Positions 47,305 through 56,837 of a stretch of 64,000 nt of DNA are shown one piece after another. The first letter of the stretch is position 1, and every line of letters begins with the position of its first letter. Source of the stretch: an uncultured Alphaproteobacteria bacterium (GTDB lineage Bacteria; Pseudomonadota; Alphaproteobacteria; HIMB59; GCA-002718135); NCBI GenBank assembly GCA_902635455.1, contig CACPNW010000002.1, forward strand, positions 48,869 through 112,868, in the 5' to 3' direction. Made by a program: the position numbers and the translations under genes. The notes below the pieces were generated by a model that saw only the letters and a program-made list of their open reading frames with translations, had not been told where the DNA came from and did no database searches.

Positions 47305-48251
47305 TGCCTATAAATAAAATAGCTATTCAAATGGACTCAATTGAAAAAATTGATTTAGAATTTGATACATCTTATCTTTTAATCATGGAAGCTCAAAAAA
47401 GAGGTTATGAAATTTTTTATTTTAATCCTATAGATCTTCAATTCAACCAGGGTATAATTCAAGCTTGGGGATTTTTTATTGAGGTTATAAACGATAGTAA
47501 TAATCACTTTAAATATATTAGTAAAAAAAAAGAACTGCTTAATCTTGCAGATTTTAATGTTGTTTTAATTAGACAAGATCCACCTTTTGATATGAATTAT
47601 ATTTCTTCAACTTATATTTTAGAAAAATTACCATCCTCAACTATTGTTTTAAATAATCCTACTTCAATTAGAAATGCAGCTGAAAAATTCTATCCTTTTA
47701 AATTTGAAAAATATATACCACCAACAATAGTTACACAAAATATTCAAATGATTAAAAATTTTTTAAAAGAACATAAGGATATAGTAACAAAGCCACTTTA
47801 TGGAAATGGTGGAGAAGGAATTTATAGATCAAAATTTAATGATTCAAATTTAAATGGCATAGATGAAAGTAAAAATTTTTTAGAGGAACCAATAATGGCA
47901 CAAAGATATATTCCAGAAATAATTGATGGAGATCGAAGAATAATTTTAATTGATGGTGAGTATTTCGGTTCAGTTGCTCGTATTCCTCAAAATAATAAAC
48001 TAAAAGCTAATTTTCATGCAGGAGGAAAGCCAAAAAAAACTGATTTAATATATAGAGACCAAGAAATATGTAATGTATTAAAAAATGATCTCAAAGAAAA
48101 AAACCTTTTTTTAGTTGGTATAGATATAATAGGTAATTATTTAACTGAGATTAATGTTACTTCTCCAACTGGATTAAAACAAATAAATGAACTTAATAAA
48201 ATTAATTTAGAAAAGGTTTACTGGGATAAATTAGAATCAAAATTTTTTTAA
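47304..48251 (+). CDS. gshB: Glutathione synthetase
   Basis: Adds glycine to gamma-glutamylcysteine. The 315-residue ATP-grasp protein shows IAIQMDSIEKI at the start, VLIRQDPPFDMNYI, KPLYGNGGEGIYRS for the ATP loop, and EINVTSPTG for the metal/ATP site, all as in prokaryotic GshB. It is coupled to gshA by a one-base overlap. Confidence 0.96.
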   Translation: MPINKIAIQMDSIEKIDLEFDTSYLLIMEAQKRGYEIFYFNPIDLQFNQGIIQAWGFFIEVINDSNNHFKYISKKKELLNLADFNVVLIRQDPPFDMNYISSTYILEKLPSSTIVLNNPTSIRNAAEKFYPFKFEKYIPPTIVTQNIQMIKNFLKEHKDIVTKPLYGNGGEGIYRSKFNDSNLNGIDESKNFLEEPIMAQRYIPEIIDGDRRIILIDGEYFGSVARIPQNNKLKANFHAGGKPKKTDLIYRDQEICNVLKNDLKEKNLFLVGIDIIGNYLTEINVTSPTGLKQINELNKINLEKVYWDKLESKFF

Positions 48252-48290
48252 ATACTAAAAAACTAAATTAAAAATTTTTTTTTATCACAA

Positions 48291-49217
48291 TTAATTTTTA
48301 TGTTTAGCTTCCCAAGGAGCAGTCCAATTACCCTCAACTTGAAGCTTAACATTAGCATCTTCTTCTATGAGCTTACATACCGTCATTTCACCAGCATTTT
48401 TACCATAACGATTTGCTGCTTCATTAAAACGATCATGACATGCTTGAGTTAATTCAGAACGTGTCCCATATTCTTTAATTAAATCTTGTATTAAGTCTAA
48501 ATCTTTTAAAGCTAGTTCAACGCGAAAAGATGGATCATAATGACCTGCAAAAATAGATGGTACATCATGTTGCAAAACAAAACTATCTGCAGCTCCACCT
48601 TTCATTATTTGCCACCAGAGATCAGGTTCAAGTCCAGCTTTTTTAGCCAACACCATAGCTTCCCCTATAGCTGCAGCATGAATTTTCCATAATTGATTAT
48701 TTACTAACTTTGCAACATAGCCATTACCATATTTTCCTACCCTTCTTATTTCTCCAATAGCATCAAGGATATTTTTAACACTTTCAAAAGCTTCATCAGA
48801 TCCACCAACAAACATTATCATATCTCCTCTAATAGCAGCATCTAATGATCCGGTTACAGGAGCATCAACAGCAAGCCCTCCTAATGATTCAAATTTTTTT
48901 GCTAATTTACGCATCAAAGAAGGACTACTTGTTGTTAAGTCTATCCATTTTTTTTTATTGCAATTAGCTTTTAAAATACCATCTTCATCTTTCATTACTG
49001 ACTCAATTTCTTTTGGTCCAAAAACCATTGAAACAATGGTATCAACTTCATTCATCAATTCTTTTGGGGAATTTTTCCATATAGCACCTTCTTGAATAAG
49101 TTTATCGCCAACTTCTCTTCTTATATCGTAAATATAAAGTTTAAAATTTGAACGTAAGATATTACGTGCAATAGCACTACCCATATTTCCTAGTCCTACT
49201 AAACCTATTTTATTCAT
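48291..49217 (-). CDS. Beta-hydroxyacid dehydrogenase, 3-hydroxyisobutyrate dehydrogenase-like
   Basis: A 308-residue NAD(P)-dependent dehydrogenase. GLVGLGNMGSAIARNIL is the dinucleotide-binding start, DAPVTGSLDAAIRGDMIMFVGG the substrate-binding signature, and KLVNNQLWKIHAAAIGEA carries the catalytic Lys (N-x-x-x region). It lies one base behind an oxygenase gene on the same strand, which suggests that the two act on the same metabolite. The exact substrate is unknown. Confidence 0.85.
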   Translation of the reverse strand: MNKIGLVGLGNMGSAIARNILRSNFKLYIYDIRREVGDKLIQEGAIWKNSPKELMNEVDTIVSMVFGPKEIESVMKDEDGILKANCNKKKWIDLTTSSPSLMRKLAKKFESLGGLAVDAPVTGSLDAAIRGDMIMFVGGSDEAFESVKNILDAIGEIRRVGKYGNGYVAKLVNNQLWKIHAAAIGEAMVLAKKAGLEPDLWWQIMKGGAADSFVLQHDVPSIFAGHYDPSFRVELALKDLDLIQDLIKEYGTRSELTQACHDRFNEAANRYGKNAGEMTVCKLIEEDANVKLQVEGNWTAPWEAKHKN

Positions 49218-49218
49218 A

Positions 49219-50064
49219 CTAATCCTTTAATGAATCACTTCTAACTCTTTTTTCCTTATGAACATCAAGAGTTTTTCCATATAATTCTTCTGATCGGTAG
49301 CTAGAACCAATAACATTTTCTTTTTCAGTATAAGTGAAGACAACAAGATTTCGGGTTTTAGATCCCTCTGCCCTTGTCGCGCGGTGTAAAGCATATCGTC
49401 CTTTAAATAATTGAAGATCTCCTTCATTTAATTTAATTTCTTTAATTCGAGACTTGTCGCCTTTAAGTAATTTTAAGACTTCATCATAACATTCATCTTC
49501 TTTATTACGAATATTTGGCACGTATTGAAATATACCACCTTTATCACTGTCCTGAACAAGTAAAGTAACAGTAAATTCATTGGTATCATAATGCCAAGAA
49601 AATCTATCACCGGGTTTGTTGACATTAATAGTCAAGGAAGCAAGAGGATCGGCATAATGATATATCTTGATATCTAAACACTCAGAAATAAAATTTTTAA
49701 GATTTTCAGAATAATATAATTCTTTTATTAATGATTTTTTAGCAAATTTATCACCAGACACAAAACCATTACTTCGTTCCATAAAAAAACGTCGAGGATG
49801 ATCCTTAGGGTATTTTAGGTCATCTTTTGAAAAGTAAACATTAACTTTATTTGTAGTGTAGTGAGCTTGATCTTCAATAGTTGATGCTTCTTTTTGCATT
49901 TCATAAATAGCTTCAGTATTTATAATTGATTTAAAAACATAACAACCATCTGTTACTAAAGCTTTTTTTGCTTCTTGAATAATTTTTTTGTATTTTGAAT
50001 TTTTCCTATCATGAATTGGAAATTTTTCTAAATTTATAAAATATGATAAATTATTTTTTTTCAT
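49219..50064 (-). CDS. Fe(II)/2-oxoglutarate-dependent oxygenase
   Basis: A 281-residue protein with a beta-helix oxygenase core. WHYDTNEFTVTLLVQD has the H-x-D metal motif (so hydroxylase rather than halogenase chemistry is expected). GRYALHRATRAEG contributes the distal His, and the Arg in KTRNLVVFTY would bind 2-oxoglutarate. The pattern is like the ArpA/BesD-related amino-acid oxygenases. Coupling with the dehydrogenase one base downstream suggests hydroxylation followed by oxidation of the new alcohol. No signal peptide is visible. Confidence 0.75.
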   Translation of the reverse strand: MKKNNLSYFINLEKFPIHDRKNSKYKKIIQEAKKALVTDGCYVFKSIINTEAIYEMQKEASTIEDQAHYTTNKVNVYFSKDDLKYPKDHPRRFFMERSNGFVSGDKFAKKSLIKELYYSENLKNFISECLDIKIYHYADPLASLTINVNKPGDRFSWHYDTNEFTVTLLVQDSDKGGIFQYVPNIRNKEDECYDEVLKLLKGDKSRIKEIKLNEGDLQLFKGRYALHRATRAEGSKTRNLVVFTYTEKENVIGSSYRSEELYGKTLDVHKEKRVRSDSLKD

Positions 50065-50227
50065 AAATATTTTCTATTATTCAAATTGCTAAATTTAGAA
50101 CAAATATCTATCAATCATAAAATTTTTAGAAAACGAATTTCTTGTTGATAATTATATTTATGTAAAAGAATTTTATGCCAAATTATCAAACTTTTTCTTA
50201 ATATTTTTTATCTAATATATTTTTTTT

Positions 50228-50256
50228 TTTACATATAAGTAAATGTTGTATATAAA
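50228..50256 (+). promoter_or_regulatory. Promoter of the 22-codon gene
   Basis: TTTACA (50228-50233) and TATAAA (50251-50256) are separated by 17 bases. The predicted start of transcription, about 50263, leaves a leader of some 14 bases that contains the Shine-Dalgarno AGGAG (50267-50271). Confidence 0.6.
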
Positions 50257-50276
50257 AATCTAAAGTAGGAGAAATT

Positions 50277-50345
50277 ATGAATAAATGGACTTGGATTATT
50301 GGAATAATAGTAGTTGTTGTTATACTTTATTTCGTATTTGCTTAG
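50277..50345 (+). CDS. Single-pass membrane microprotein, 22 residues
   Basis: An ATG five bases after an AGGAG opens a 22-codon frame that ends in TAG: MNKWTWIIGIIVVVVILY then FVFA. After a short charged N-terminus (Asn, Lys) nearly all residues are hydrophobic and long enough to span a membrane once. A well-spaced promoter precedes it and an intrinsic terminator follows 55 bp after the stop, so this is a complete one-gene transcription unit in an otherwise empty 371-bp gap. Function is unknown; regulators of membrane enzymes are often of this size. Codon use is ordinary. Confidence 0.65.
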   Translation: MNKWTWIIGIIVVVVILYFVFA

Positions 50346-50400
50346 TAATTATAATTTTAAATATTTAATTTATACTTTATTTTAAAAAATTTTAAATTTA

Positions 50401-50430
50401 GAGCTCACTTTTTAAGTGAGCTCTTTTTTT
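50401..50430 (+). terminator. Intrinsic terminator
   Basis: GAGCTCAC (50401-50408) and GTGAGCTC (50416-50423) form a perfect 8-bp stem with a 7-base loop, followed by seven T. It ends the transcript of the 22-codon gene. It also lies five bases past the stop of the ABC transporter operon on the minus strand and may stop that as well, though the T-run there is poor. It is the clearest intrinsic terminator I see in the window. Confidence 0.87.
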
Positions 50431-50435
50431 AATTA

Positions 50436-52010
50436 TTAGATAACAGCGCTTAATAATGTTTTTGTATAATCATTTTTTGGATTATTAAAAATTTCATCTG
50501 TGTTTCCTGATTCAATTAAATTTCCATTTTTTAATACTAGAATGTTGTCCGCAACTGATTTTATTACTTTCATATCATGACTAATAAATAAATAACTTAT
50601 TAAATATTTTTTTTGGAGATTATTTAGTAAATCAATTATTTGTTTTTGAATTGTTATATCAAGTGCTGAAGTTGGTTCATCAAGAATTAAAATTTTAGGA
50701 TTTAATATTAGAGCCCTAGCAATTGCTATTCGCTGTCTTTGACCTCCAGAAAATTCATGAGGAAATCTATTATAAGTTTCTGAATATTTTAAACCTACTT
50801 CATTTAAAATCGATTCAACTTTTAAATTTTTTTCATCAACTGAAATATCTGGATAATGGACATAGAGCCCCTCAGAAACAATTTGCTCTACAGTCATTCT
50901 TGGACTTAATGAGGAAAATGGATCTTGAAAAACTATTTGTATGTCTTTTCTTAATTTTTTGAATTCTTTTTGTTTTAAATTAGATAGCTCTAAATTATTT
51001 ATCTTAATTTTACCTTCAGAATTTATTAGTTTTAATATTGCTAGCACCAATGATGTTTTTCCTGATCCTGATTCTCCGACTATGCCTATAGTTTCTTTTT
51101 TATTTAAATTAAAACTAAGATTGTTGATTGCCTTTACATGATCAACAGTTTTTTTAAGTATTCCTTTTTTAATTGGATACCATACTTTTAAATTTTCAAC
51201 GTTTAAAATACTATTTTTTATAAATTCATTTTCTCTTTTTTTGTTTTGAGAATTAATTAATTCTTTGGTGTAATTATGAATTGGGTTATTAAAAACTTCA
51301 TCTTTTGTATTTTTTTCAATTATTTTACCTTCTTTCATTACACATATGAAATCAGCCATATGTTTAACAACAGAAAGATCATGACTAATAAATAAAATAG
51401 ACATGTTTAATTTTTTTTGAAGCTTTTTAAGCAACTCAAGGATTTGAATTTGTACCGAAACATCAAGAGCAGTTGTAGGTTCATCAGCAATTAATAAATC
51501 TGGATTATTTGCAATACTCATAGCAATCATAACTCTCTGCCTTTGACCTCCTGAAAGTTCATATGAATAAATATTTGGTCTTTTTGCAATTTCTTCTAAA
51601 CCAACTTCTTTTAAAAGTTCTAAAGTTTTCAGCCTTGCACTTTTTGTAGAGCTATTTGAGTGAGTTGTTATTATTTCTTCTATTTGCCTATCGATTGTAT
51701 GAAGTGGGTTTAAGCTTAACATGGGTTCTTGAAAAATTGTAGTAAAATTTTTACCACGTATCTTTTGCATTTGTTGGTCAGTATTAGCTAATAGATTTTT
51801 ATTATTATATATTATCTCACCATCAGCATTAGTTGCTGCACTAGGTAAAAGTTTTAATATGCTTAATGCAGTTATTGTTTTTCCTGAACCTGATTCTCCT
51901 ACTAGCGCAACTGTTTTACCTTTTGGAATATCAAAAGAGATATTATCTATAATTTTTTTATCTTTATTAAAAACAACACTTAAATTGCTTATTGTTACTA
52001 GATTATCCAT
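50436..52010 (-). CDS. yejF: Peptide ABC transporter ATPase with two ATP-binding modules, YejF-like
   Basis: A 524-residue fusion of two ABC ATPases. Each has a GESGSGKT Walker A (near residues 37-44 and 311), a signature (LSGGQRQRVMIAMSI and FSGGQRQRIAIARAL), and a Walker B with D-E-P-T-(S/T)-A-L-D. The double form is typical of YejF. Overlaps and small gaps join it to yejE, yejB and yejA. The transporter would import oligopeptides or similar compounds. Confidence 0.92.
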   Translation of the reverse strand: MDNLVTISNLSVVFNKDKKIIDNISFDIPKGKTVALVGESGSGKTITALSILKLLPSAATNADGEIIYNNKNLLANTDQQMQKIRGKNFTTIFQEPMLSLNPLHTIDRQIEEIITTHSNSSTKSARLKTLELLKEVGLEEIAKRPNIYSYELSGGQRQRVMIAMSIANNPDLLIADEPTTALDVSVQIQILELLKKLQKKLNMSILFISHDLSVVKHMADFICVMKEGKIIEKNTKDEVFNNPIHNYTKELINSQNKKRENEFIKNSILNVENLKVWYPIKKGILKKTVDHVKAINNLSFNLNKKETIGIVGESGSGKTSLVLAILKLINSEGKIKINNLELSNLKQKEFKKLRKDIQIVFQDPFSSLSPRMTVEQIVSEGLYVHYPDISVDEKNLKVESILNEVGLKYSETYNRFPHEFSGGQRQRIAIARALILNPKILILDEPTSALDITIQKQIIDLLNNLQKKYLISYLFISHDMKVIKSVADNILVLKNGNLIESGNTDEIFNNPKNDYTKTLLSAVI

Positions 52011-53036
52011 TTATAAAAAAGTCTTTCTTGGATCAAGAGCATCACGAATTGCTTCACCTACAAAAACTAAAAGACCCAACATTAATCCAAGAGTAAAAAA
52101 ACTAGTGATTCCTAACCATGGCGCTTGTAGATTATTTCTTCCTTGATTAACCATTTCTCCTAATGAGGCTGATCCTGGAGGAAGTCCAAATCCTAAAAAA
52201 TCAAGACCAGATAAAACTGTTACTGAGGCGCTCAAACTAAAAGGTAAAAAAGTTATAGTAGCTACAGTTGCATTAGGCAACAAATGTCTAAAAATTATTA
52301 CTATATTTGACACACCTAATGCTTTTGCAGCTCTTACATAATCAAAATTTCTGGCTCTTAAAAATTCTGCTCTAACAACACCGACATATCCCATCCAACT
52401 AAAAAGCAAAAGTATAATTAATAGCCACCAAAAATTTGGCTGAATAACACTTGCGAGTATTATTAATACATAGAGTGTAGGTATAGCAGACCAAATTTCC
52501 ATAAAACGCTGAAAAAATAAATCTATTTTTCCACCAAAGTAACCTTGAATTGCTCCAGCTGTAACACCAATAATCATTGATAAAAAAGTCAAAGCAAATC
52601 CAAAAAGTATCGAAATTCTAAATCCATAAATTAATCTAGATAGCACATCCCTTGCTTGGTCATCAGTTCCAAGCCAGTTTTTTATAGAGGGAGGTGAAGG
52701 TGCAGGAGAGTCCATATCTCTAATAATAGTATTATACGAATAGGGTATAATGGGCATAATCATCCATCCATTTGAATTGATTAAATCTATAACAAATGGA
52801 TCTCTATAATCTGCCTCTGTATCAAAATCTCCTCCATAAATAGTTTCTGGATAAGATTTGAGTATAGGCAAATAATACTCAGAATCATATTTTACTAAAA
52901 GAGGTTTTTCATTTGCAATAAAATTAGCAAAAAGAGATATAATAAATAAGATTGTAAAAATCCAAAATGAATAATATCCTCTTTTATTATTTTTAAAATT
53001 TTTTAATCTTCTTTTATTTAATGTTGAATTAATCAT
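52011..53036 (-). CDS. yejE: Peptide ABC transporter permease, YejE-like
   Basis: A 341-residue inner-membrane permease of the OppC type. It starts with a transmembrane segment (about 20-42), a periplasmic loop with IYGGDFDTEADYRDPFV, the form found in YejE, and further segments; the EAA-type loop AKALGVSNIVIIFRHLLPN contacts the ATPase. It ends right before yejF and shares one base with the yejB stop. Confidence 0.9.
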   Translation of the reverse strand: MINSTLNKRRLKNFKNNKRGYYSFWIFTILFIISLFANFIANEKPLLVKYDSEYYLPILKSYPETIYGGDFDTEADYRDPFVIDLINSNGWMIMPIIPYSYNTIIRDMDSPAPSPPSIKNWLGTDDQARDVLSRLIYGFRISILFGFALTFLSMIIGVTAGAIQGYFGGKIDLFFQRFMEIWSAIPTLYVLIILASVIQPNFWWLLIILLLFSWMGYVGVVRAEFLRARNFDYVRAAKALGVSNIVIIFRHLLPNATVATITFLPFSLSASVTVLSGLDFLGFGLPPGSASLGEMVNQGRNNLQAPWLGITSFFTLGLMLGLLVFVGEAIRDALDPRKTFL

Positions 53037-54139
53037 TAATTTCTTGATTCAAAATCAATTCTTGGATCGATTACTGAATACATAAAATCCCCAATTATTC
53101 CCATAACCAAACCCAGTAATGAAAAAAAATATAAAGTAGCAAATATAACAGGATAATCTCTAGTTAGTGCTGCTTCATATCCTAATAGTCCGAGACCATC
53201 TAAAGAAAAAATTACTTCAATAAAAAGGGAGCTCGAAAATAAAATACCTATAAAAGCAGAAGGAAAGCCGGCTATAACAATTAACATGGCATTTCTAAAA
53301 ACATGACCATATAATACTTTTCGTTCGGTTAACCCCTTTGCTCTCGCTGTCATTACATATTGTTGATTGATTTGATCTAAAAAAGAATTTTTAGTTAAAA
53401 ATGTTAATCCTGCAAAGCCGCTTACTAGCATAGCTATTAAAGGCAATGTTAAGTGCCAAAAATAATCTTTTATTTGAGATAAAAAATTTAATTCTTCAAA
53501 ATTTTCAGATACTAAACCTCTAAGAGGAAAAATATCATAAAAACGTCCACCGGCAAAAAAAACAATTAAAATTACAGCGAATAAAAAATTAGGAATGGCA
53601 TAGCCAATTGTCACAATAGTGCTTGTAACTATATCAAATTTTGAACCATCTTTTATTGCTTTTCTTATGCCTAGAGGAATTGAAATTAAATATACTAGTA
53701 TGGTTGTCCATAAACCAAGAGAAATTGAAACTGGTAATTTATCTATAACCAGTGAGATTACTTTTTGATCTCTAAAAAAACTTTCACCAAAATCAAATAC
53801 AATATAATCTTTAATCATTTTAAAAAATCTTTGATGAGCAGGTTTGTCCATGCCATACATTATCTCAATTTCTTTAATAATATCAGGATCCAAACCTTGT
53901 GAGCCTCTATACTTTGACTCACTTTTAGACAAATCCTCTATGTTAAAATTTTCTAGAGATTCACCCTCGGCATTTCCTGAAAAACGGGCAGTAGATTCTA
54001 TTGCAGTACCAGTCATTTGAGCAATCATTTGCTCTACTGGTCCTCCTGGAACAATTTGAACAACAGCAAAGTTGATTAACATTATGCCAAACAATGTTGG
54101 TATTATTAAAAGGAGGCGCCTTAATAAATAAGAACTCAT
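53036..54139 (-). CDS. yejB: Peptide ABC transporter permease, YejB-like
   Basis: A 367-residue permease of the OppB type. After the first segment (LLLIIPTLFGIMLINFAVVQ) comes a long periplasmic loop with GRYRGS-like SKYRGSQGLDPDIIKEIEIM, as in YejB, then DFGESFFRDQKV and the EAA loop TARAKGLTERKVLYGHVFRN. It heads towards yejE with a one-base overlap and starts 40 bases after the yejA stop. Confidence 0.92.
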   Translation of the reverse strand: MSSYLLRRLLLIIPTLFGIMLINFAVVQIVPGGPVEQMIAQMTGTAIESTARFSGNAEGESLENFNIEDLSKSESKYRGSQGLDPDIIKEIEIMYGMDKPAHQRFFKMIKDYIVFDFGESFFRDQKVISLVIDKLPVSISLGLWTTILVYLISIPLGIRKAIKDGSKFDIVTSTIVTIGYAIPNFLFAVILIVFFAGGRFYDIFPLRGLVSENFEELNFLSQIKDYFWHLTLPLIAMLVSGFAGLTFLTKNSFLDQINQQYVMTARAKGLTERKVLYGHVFRNAMLIVIAGFPSAFIGILFSSSLFIEVIFSLDGLGLLGYEAALTRDYPVIFATLYFFSLLGLVMGIIGDFMYSVIDPRIDFESRN

Positions 54140-54179
54140 ATTATAATATTATATTATATATCAGAAAACTTCTAACGTA

Positions 54180-56015
54180 TTAGTTAGTAGATCTTTTTGA
54201 CTGAATTAAGTCATATTTTTTTTGATTAATCCACCAAGTATCAAAACCTAAGGAATATTTAGGCTTAATATTTGGTTGGTCAAAAAAATCCCAATATAAA
54301 ACTCGATATGAAGAAATGTGCCAATTTGGAATTAAGTAATAATTCCAAAGTAACACTCTATCTAAGGCTTTAGTAATAGTTATTAATTCATTTCTGTCTT
54401 TAGCATTAATTAATTTTTCTATCAGGCTATCAACAACATAGTTATTGATACCAATTATATTTCTTGATCCATTTGTTTTTGCCGCATCTGATCCCCAAAA
54501 ATTTCGTTGTTCGTTTCCAGGGGAAAGTGATTGAGAAAAAGTTTGAACAACCATATCAAAATCAAAAGTTTCTATTCGTTTTTGATATTGAGCACTATCT
54601 ATAGTTCTAACACTTACTTCTATACCTAGTTTTTCCAAATTGTCCTTAAAAGGAAAAACAATTCTTTCAAAAGCGGGTGAATAAAGAAGTATTTCAAATT
54701 TGAAATACTCTTTAGAAGAAATATTTTGCAATTTTCCATTATTTAACTTCCATCCAGCTTCTTTTAGCAACTTAGTAGCAGCCTGAAGTTGCGTTCTTAT
54801 ATAACCAGATCCATCATTAACTGGATTAGTGAATTCTAAGGTAAAAATTTCCTTAGGAAGTATATCAGTGTATGGTTCAAGATAATAAAGTTCATCTTTT
54901 GACGGCAAGCCACTTGAAGCTAATTCAGAATTTTCAAAATAACTATCTGTTCTTGTATAAGCTTCATAAAAAAGATTCTTATTTGACCACTCGAAGTCAA
55001 AAGCATATGTCAAAGCTTCTCTAACTCTTTTGTCCTTAAAAATATTTTTTCTAATATTAAATACAAAACCTTGCATTCCCTGAGGGTTTTCATGCGGAAT
55101 TAATTGTTTTTTAATATAGCCATTTTTAACAGAATCAATTTCATATGCAGTTGCCCATTCTTTAGATGAATTTTCAGAGAAAAAATCTATATCTCCTGAT
55201 TTAAAGGCCTCTCTCTCTATTCCCCGATCTTTGTAATAATCATAGCGTATTGTTCCAAAGTTATTTTTTCCAATATTAATTGGAGTTTTGTTATATTTAA
55301 AACCCCAATAATTTTTATCTAATTCATATGTAATAGAACGACCAGCATCAAATGATTTAATTTTATAAGGACCGCTACCTATTGGTATGTCAAGTGAGGT
55401 TTCGTCAAAATTTTTATTTTCCCAGTAGTGTTTTGGAAGTATGGGTAATTGACCAACAATTAAAACTAATTCTTTATTTGTGTTAGATTTAAAATTAAAT
55501 TTTACCTTTAAATCACTCTCTTTAATTACTTCTTTAACATCTCCATAATAATATTGATAAAACGGATGTCCTTTTTCCATTAACGTATTAAAGGTCCAAA
55601 CAACATCATCAGCAGTTACTTTTTTTCCATCGTGCCATCTAGCTTCTTCTCTAAGAATATAAGATACCCAAGACCTATCCTCAGACCATTCAATCGTTTT
55701 AGCTAATAATCCATATTCTGTAAAAGCTTCATCACTTGAGCCCGAAGTTAAAGATTCAAATAACCCATAAATACCTGATGGACTTGTTCCTTTTAAGATA
55801 AACGGATTAAAAGTATCAAAAGTCCCTATTGAGCTTCTTACTATTGAACCACCCTTCAAGGCTAAAGGATTTATATAGTCTACATGTAAAAAGCCTTCTT
55901 CATATTTTGGTATTCCATGCATGGCAATCGCATGAGAAGAATAGGTTTTTGCATTTGCATTGGAAATAATTAAAACCAAAAAAGTTAATAAAATATATTT
56001 TAAAAATCTTAACAT
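54180..56015 (-). CDS. yejA: Extracellular solute-binding protein, YejA-like
   Basis: A 611-residue periplasmic binding protein of family 5. A signal peptide (MLRFLKYILLTFLVLIISNANA) precedes AIAMHGIPKYEEGFLHVDYI and NPLALKGGSI, which is the N-terminus characteristic of the YejA group. The family motif ITYELDKNYWG comes in the middle, and the fold ends about residue 600. First gene of the transporter operon. Binding proteins of this group take up peptides, including some antimicrobial peptides in other bacteria. Confidence 0.93.
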   Translation of the reverse strand: MLRFLKYILLTFLVLIISNANAKTYSSHAIAMHGIPKYEEGFLHVDYINPLALKGGSIVRSSIGTFDTFNPFILKGTSPSGIYGLFESLTSGSSDEAFTEYGLLAKTIEWSEDRSWVSYILREEARWHDGKKVTADDVVWTFNTLMEKGHPFYQYYYGDVKEVIKESDLKVKFNFKSNTNKELVLIVGQLPILPKHYWENKNFDETSLDIPIGSGPYKIKSFDAGRSITYELDKNYWGFKYNKTPINIGKNNFGTIRYDYYKDRGIEREAFKSGDIDFFSENSSKEWATAYEIDSVKNGYIKKQLIPHENPQGMQGFVFNIRKNIFKDKRVREALTYAFDFEWSNKNLFYEAYTRTDSYFENSELASSGLPSKDELYYLEPYTDILPKEIFTLEFTNPVNDGSGYIRTQLQAATKLLKEAGWKLNNGKLQNISSKEYFKFEILLYSPAFERIVFPFKDNLEKLGIEVSVRTIDSAQYQKRIETFDFDMVVQTFSQSLSPGNEQRNFWGSDAAKTNGSRNIIGINNYVVDSLIEKLINAKDRNELITITKALDRVLLWNYYLIPNWHISSYRVLYWDFFDQPNIKPKYSLGFDTWWINQKKYDLIQSKRSTN

Positions 56016-56055
56016 GAATTATTTATAATTTGTTTTAGACAAAAAATAAATTTAT

Positions 56056-56832
56056 TTAAGAATTAATTATAGAAATTAAGTCTTTATGAATGCTTTTATT
56101 ACAAGAAGCTACAAGGCTACCATCAGAATTTATGTTAATATCGTTACCAAATTTATCAGAAACTTTACCACCAGCGCCCTCAATGACATTAATTAGAGCC
56201 ATATAATCATGAGGTTTTAATGTATCTTCAATAACCACATCAATCAAACCAGAAGCTAACATTCCATACATATAGCAGTCTCCACCTAATCGATAATATC
56301 TACTTTTATTTTTTATTTTTTCAAAACCATTTCTTAAAATTGGTTCATCAAAATATATTCCTGAAGTAAACATGTAACTTTCTTCAATATTTTTAATTGA
56401 TGAAGTTGAAATTAATTTATTATTTAATGTTGTTTGTTGGTTTTCAATTCCTATCCATCTTTCTTTATGAGCAGGACAGTTTATAATGCCAATTACAGGT
56501 TTGTTTTTGTATAATAGAGCAATTAATGTTCCAAAATCTTTATGACCTGCTATAAAACTTCTTGTTCCATCAATTGGATCAATCACCCATACAAATTCTG
56601 AATCTATTTTAAAACTTTCATATTCTTCACCTAAAATGCCGTGAGATGGAAATTTGGAATTAATCAATTCTCTAATTCTTAATTCAACTTTTTGATCTGC
56701 TATAGTGACTGGACTATTATCTTCCTTATTTTTTATATCTATTTTTTTTCTAAAATAATTAAAGATAATGTTTTCTGATTCATCAGCTAAAAGGTTAGCA
56801 AAATTTAAATACTCATCATATGGACTAGCCAT
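56056..56832 (-). CDS. hisN: Histidinol-phosphatase, inositol monophosphatase family
   Basis: A 258-residue Mg-dependent phosphatase. The metal ligands are in ILGEEYES, WVIDPIDGTRSFIAG and, later, DYMALINVIEGAGG. The DGTRSFI form and length are those of the HisN-type histidinol-phosphatases of alphaproteobacteria. An inositol monophosphatase or related sugar phosphatase is the alternative. It is followed by yejA on the same strand and starts five bases after the cytochrome gene. Confidence 0.82.
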   Translation of the reverse strand: MASPYDEYLNFANLLADESENIIFNYFRKKIDIKNKEDNSPVTIADQKVELRIRELINSKFPSHGILGEEYESFKIDSEFVWVIDPIDGTRSFIAGHKDFGTLIALLYKNKPVIGIINCPAHKERWIGIENQQTTLNNKLISTSSIKNIEESYMFTSGIYFDEPILRNGFEKIKNKSRYYRLGGDCYMYGMLASGLIDVVIEDTLKPHDYMALINVIEGAGGKVSDKFGNDININSDGSLVASCNKSIHKDLISIINS

Positions 56833-56837
56833 CGTTA

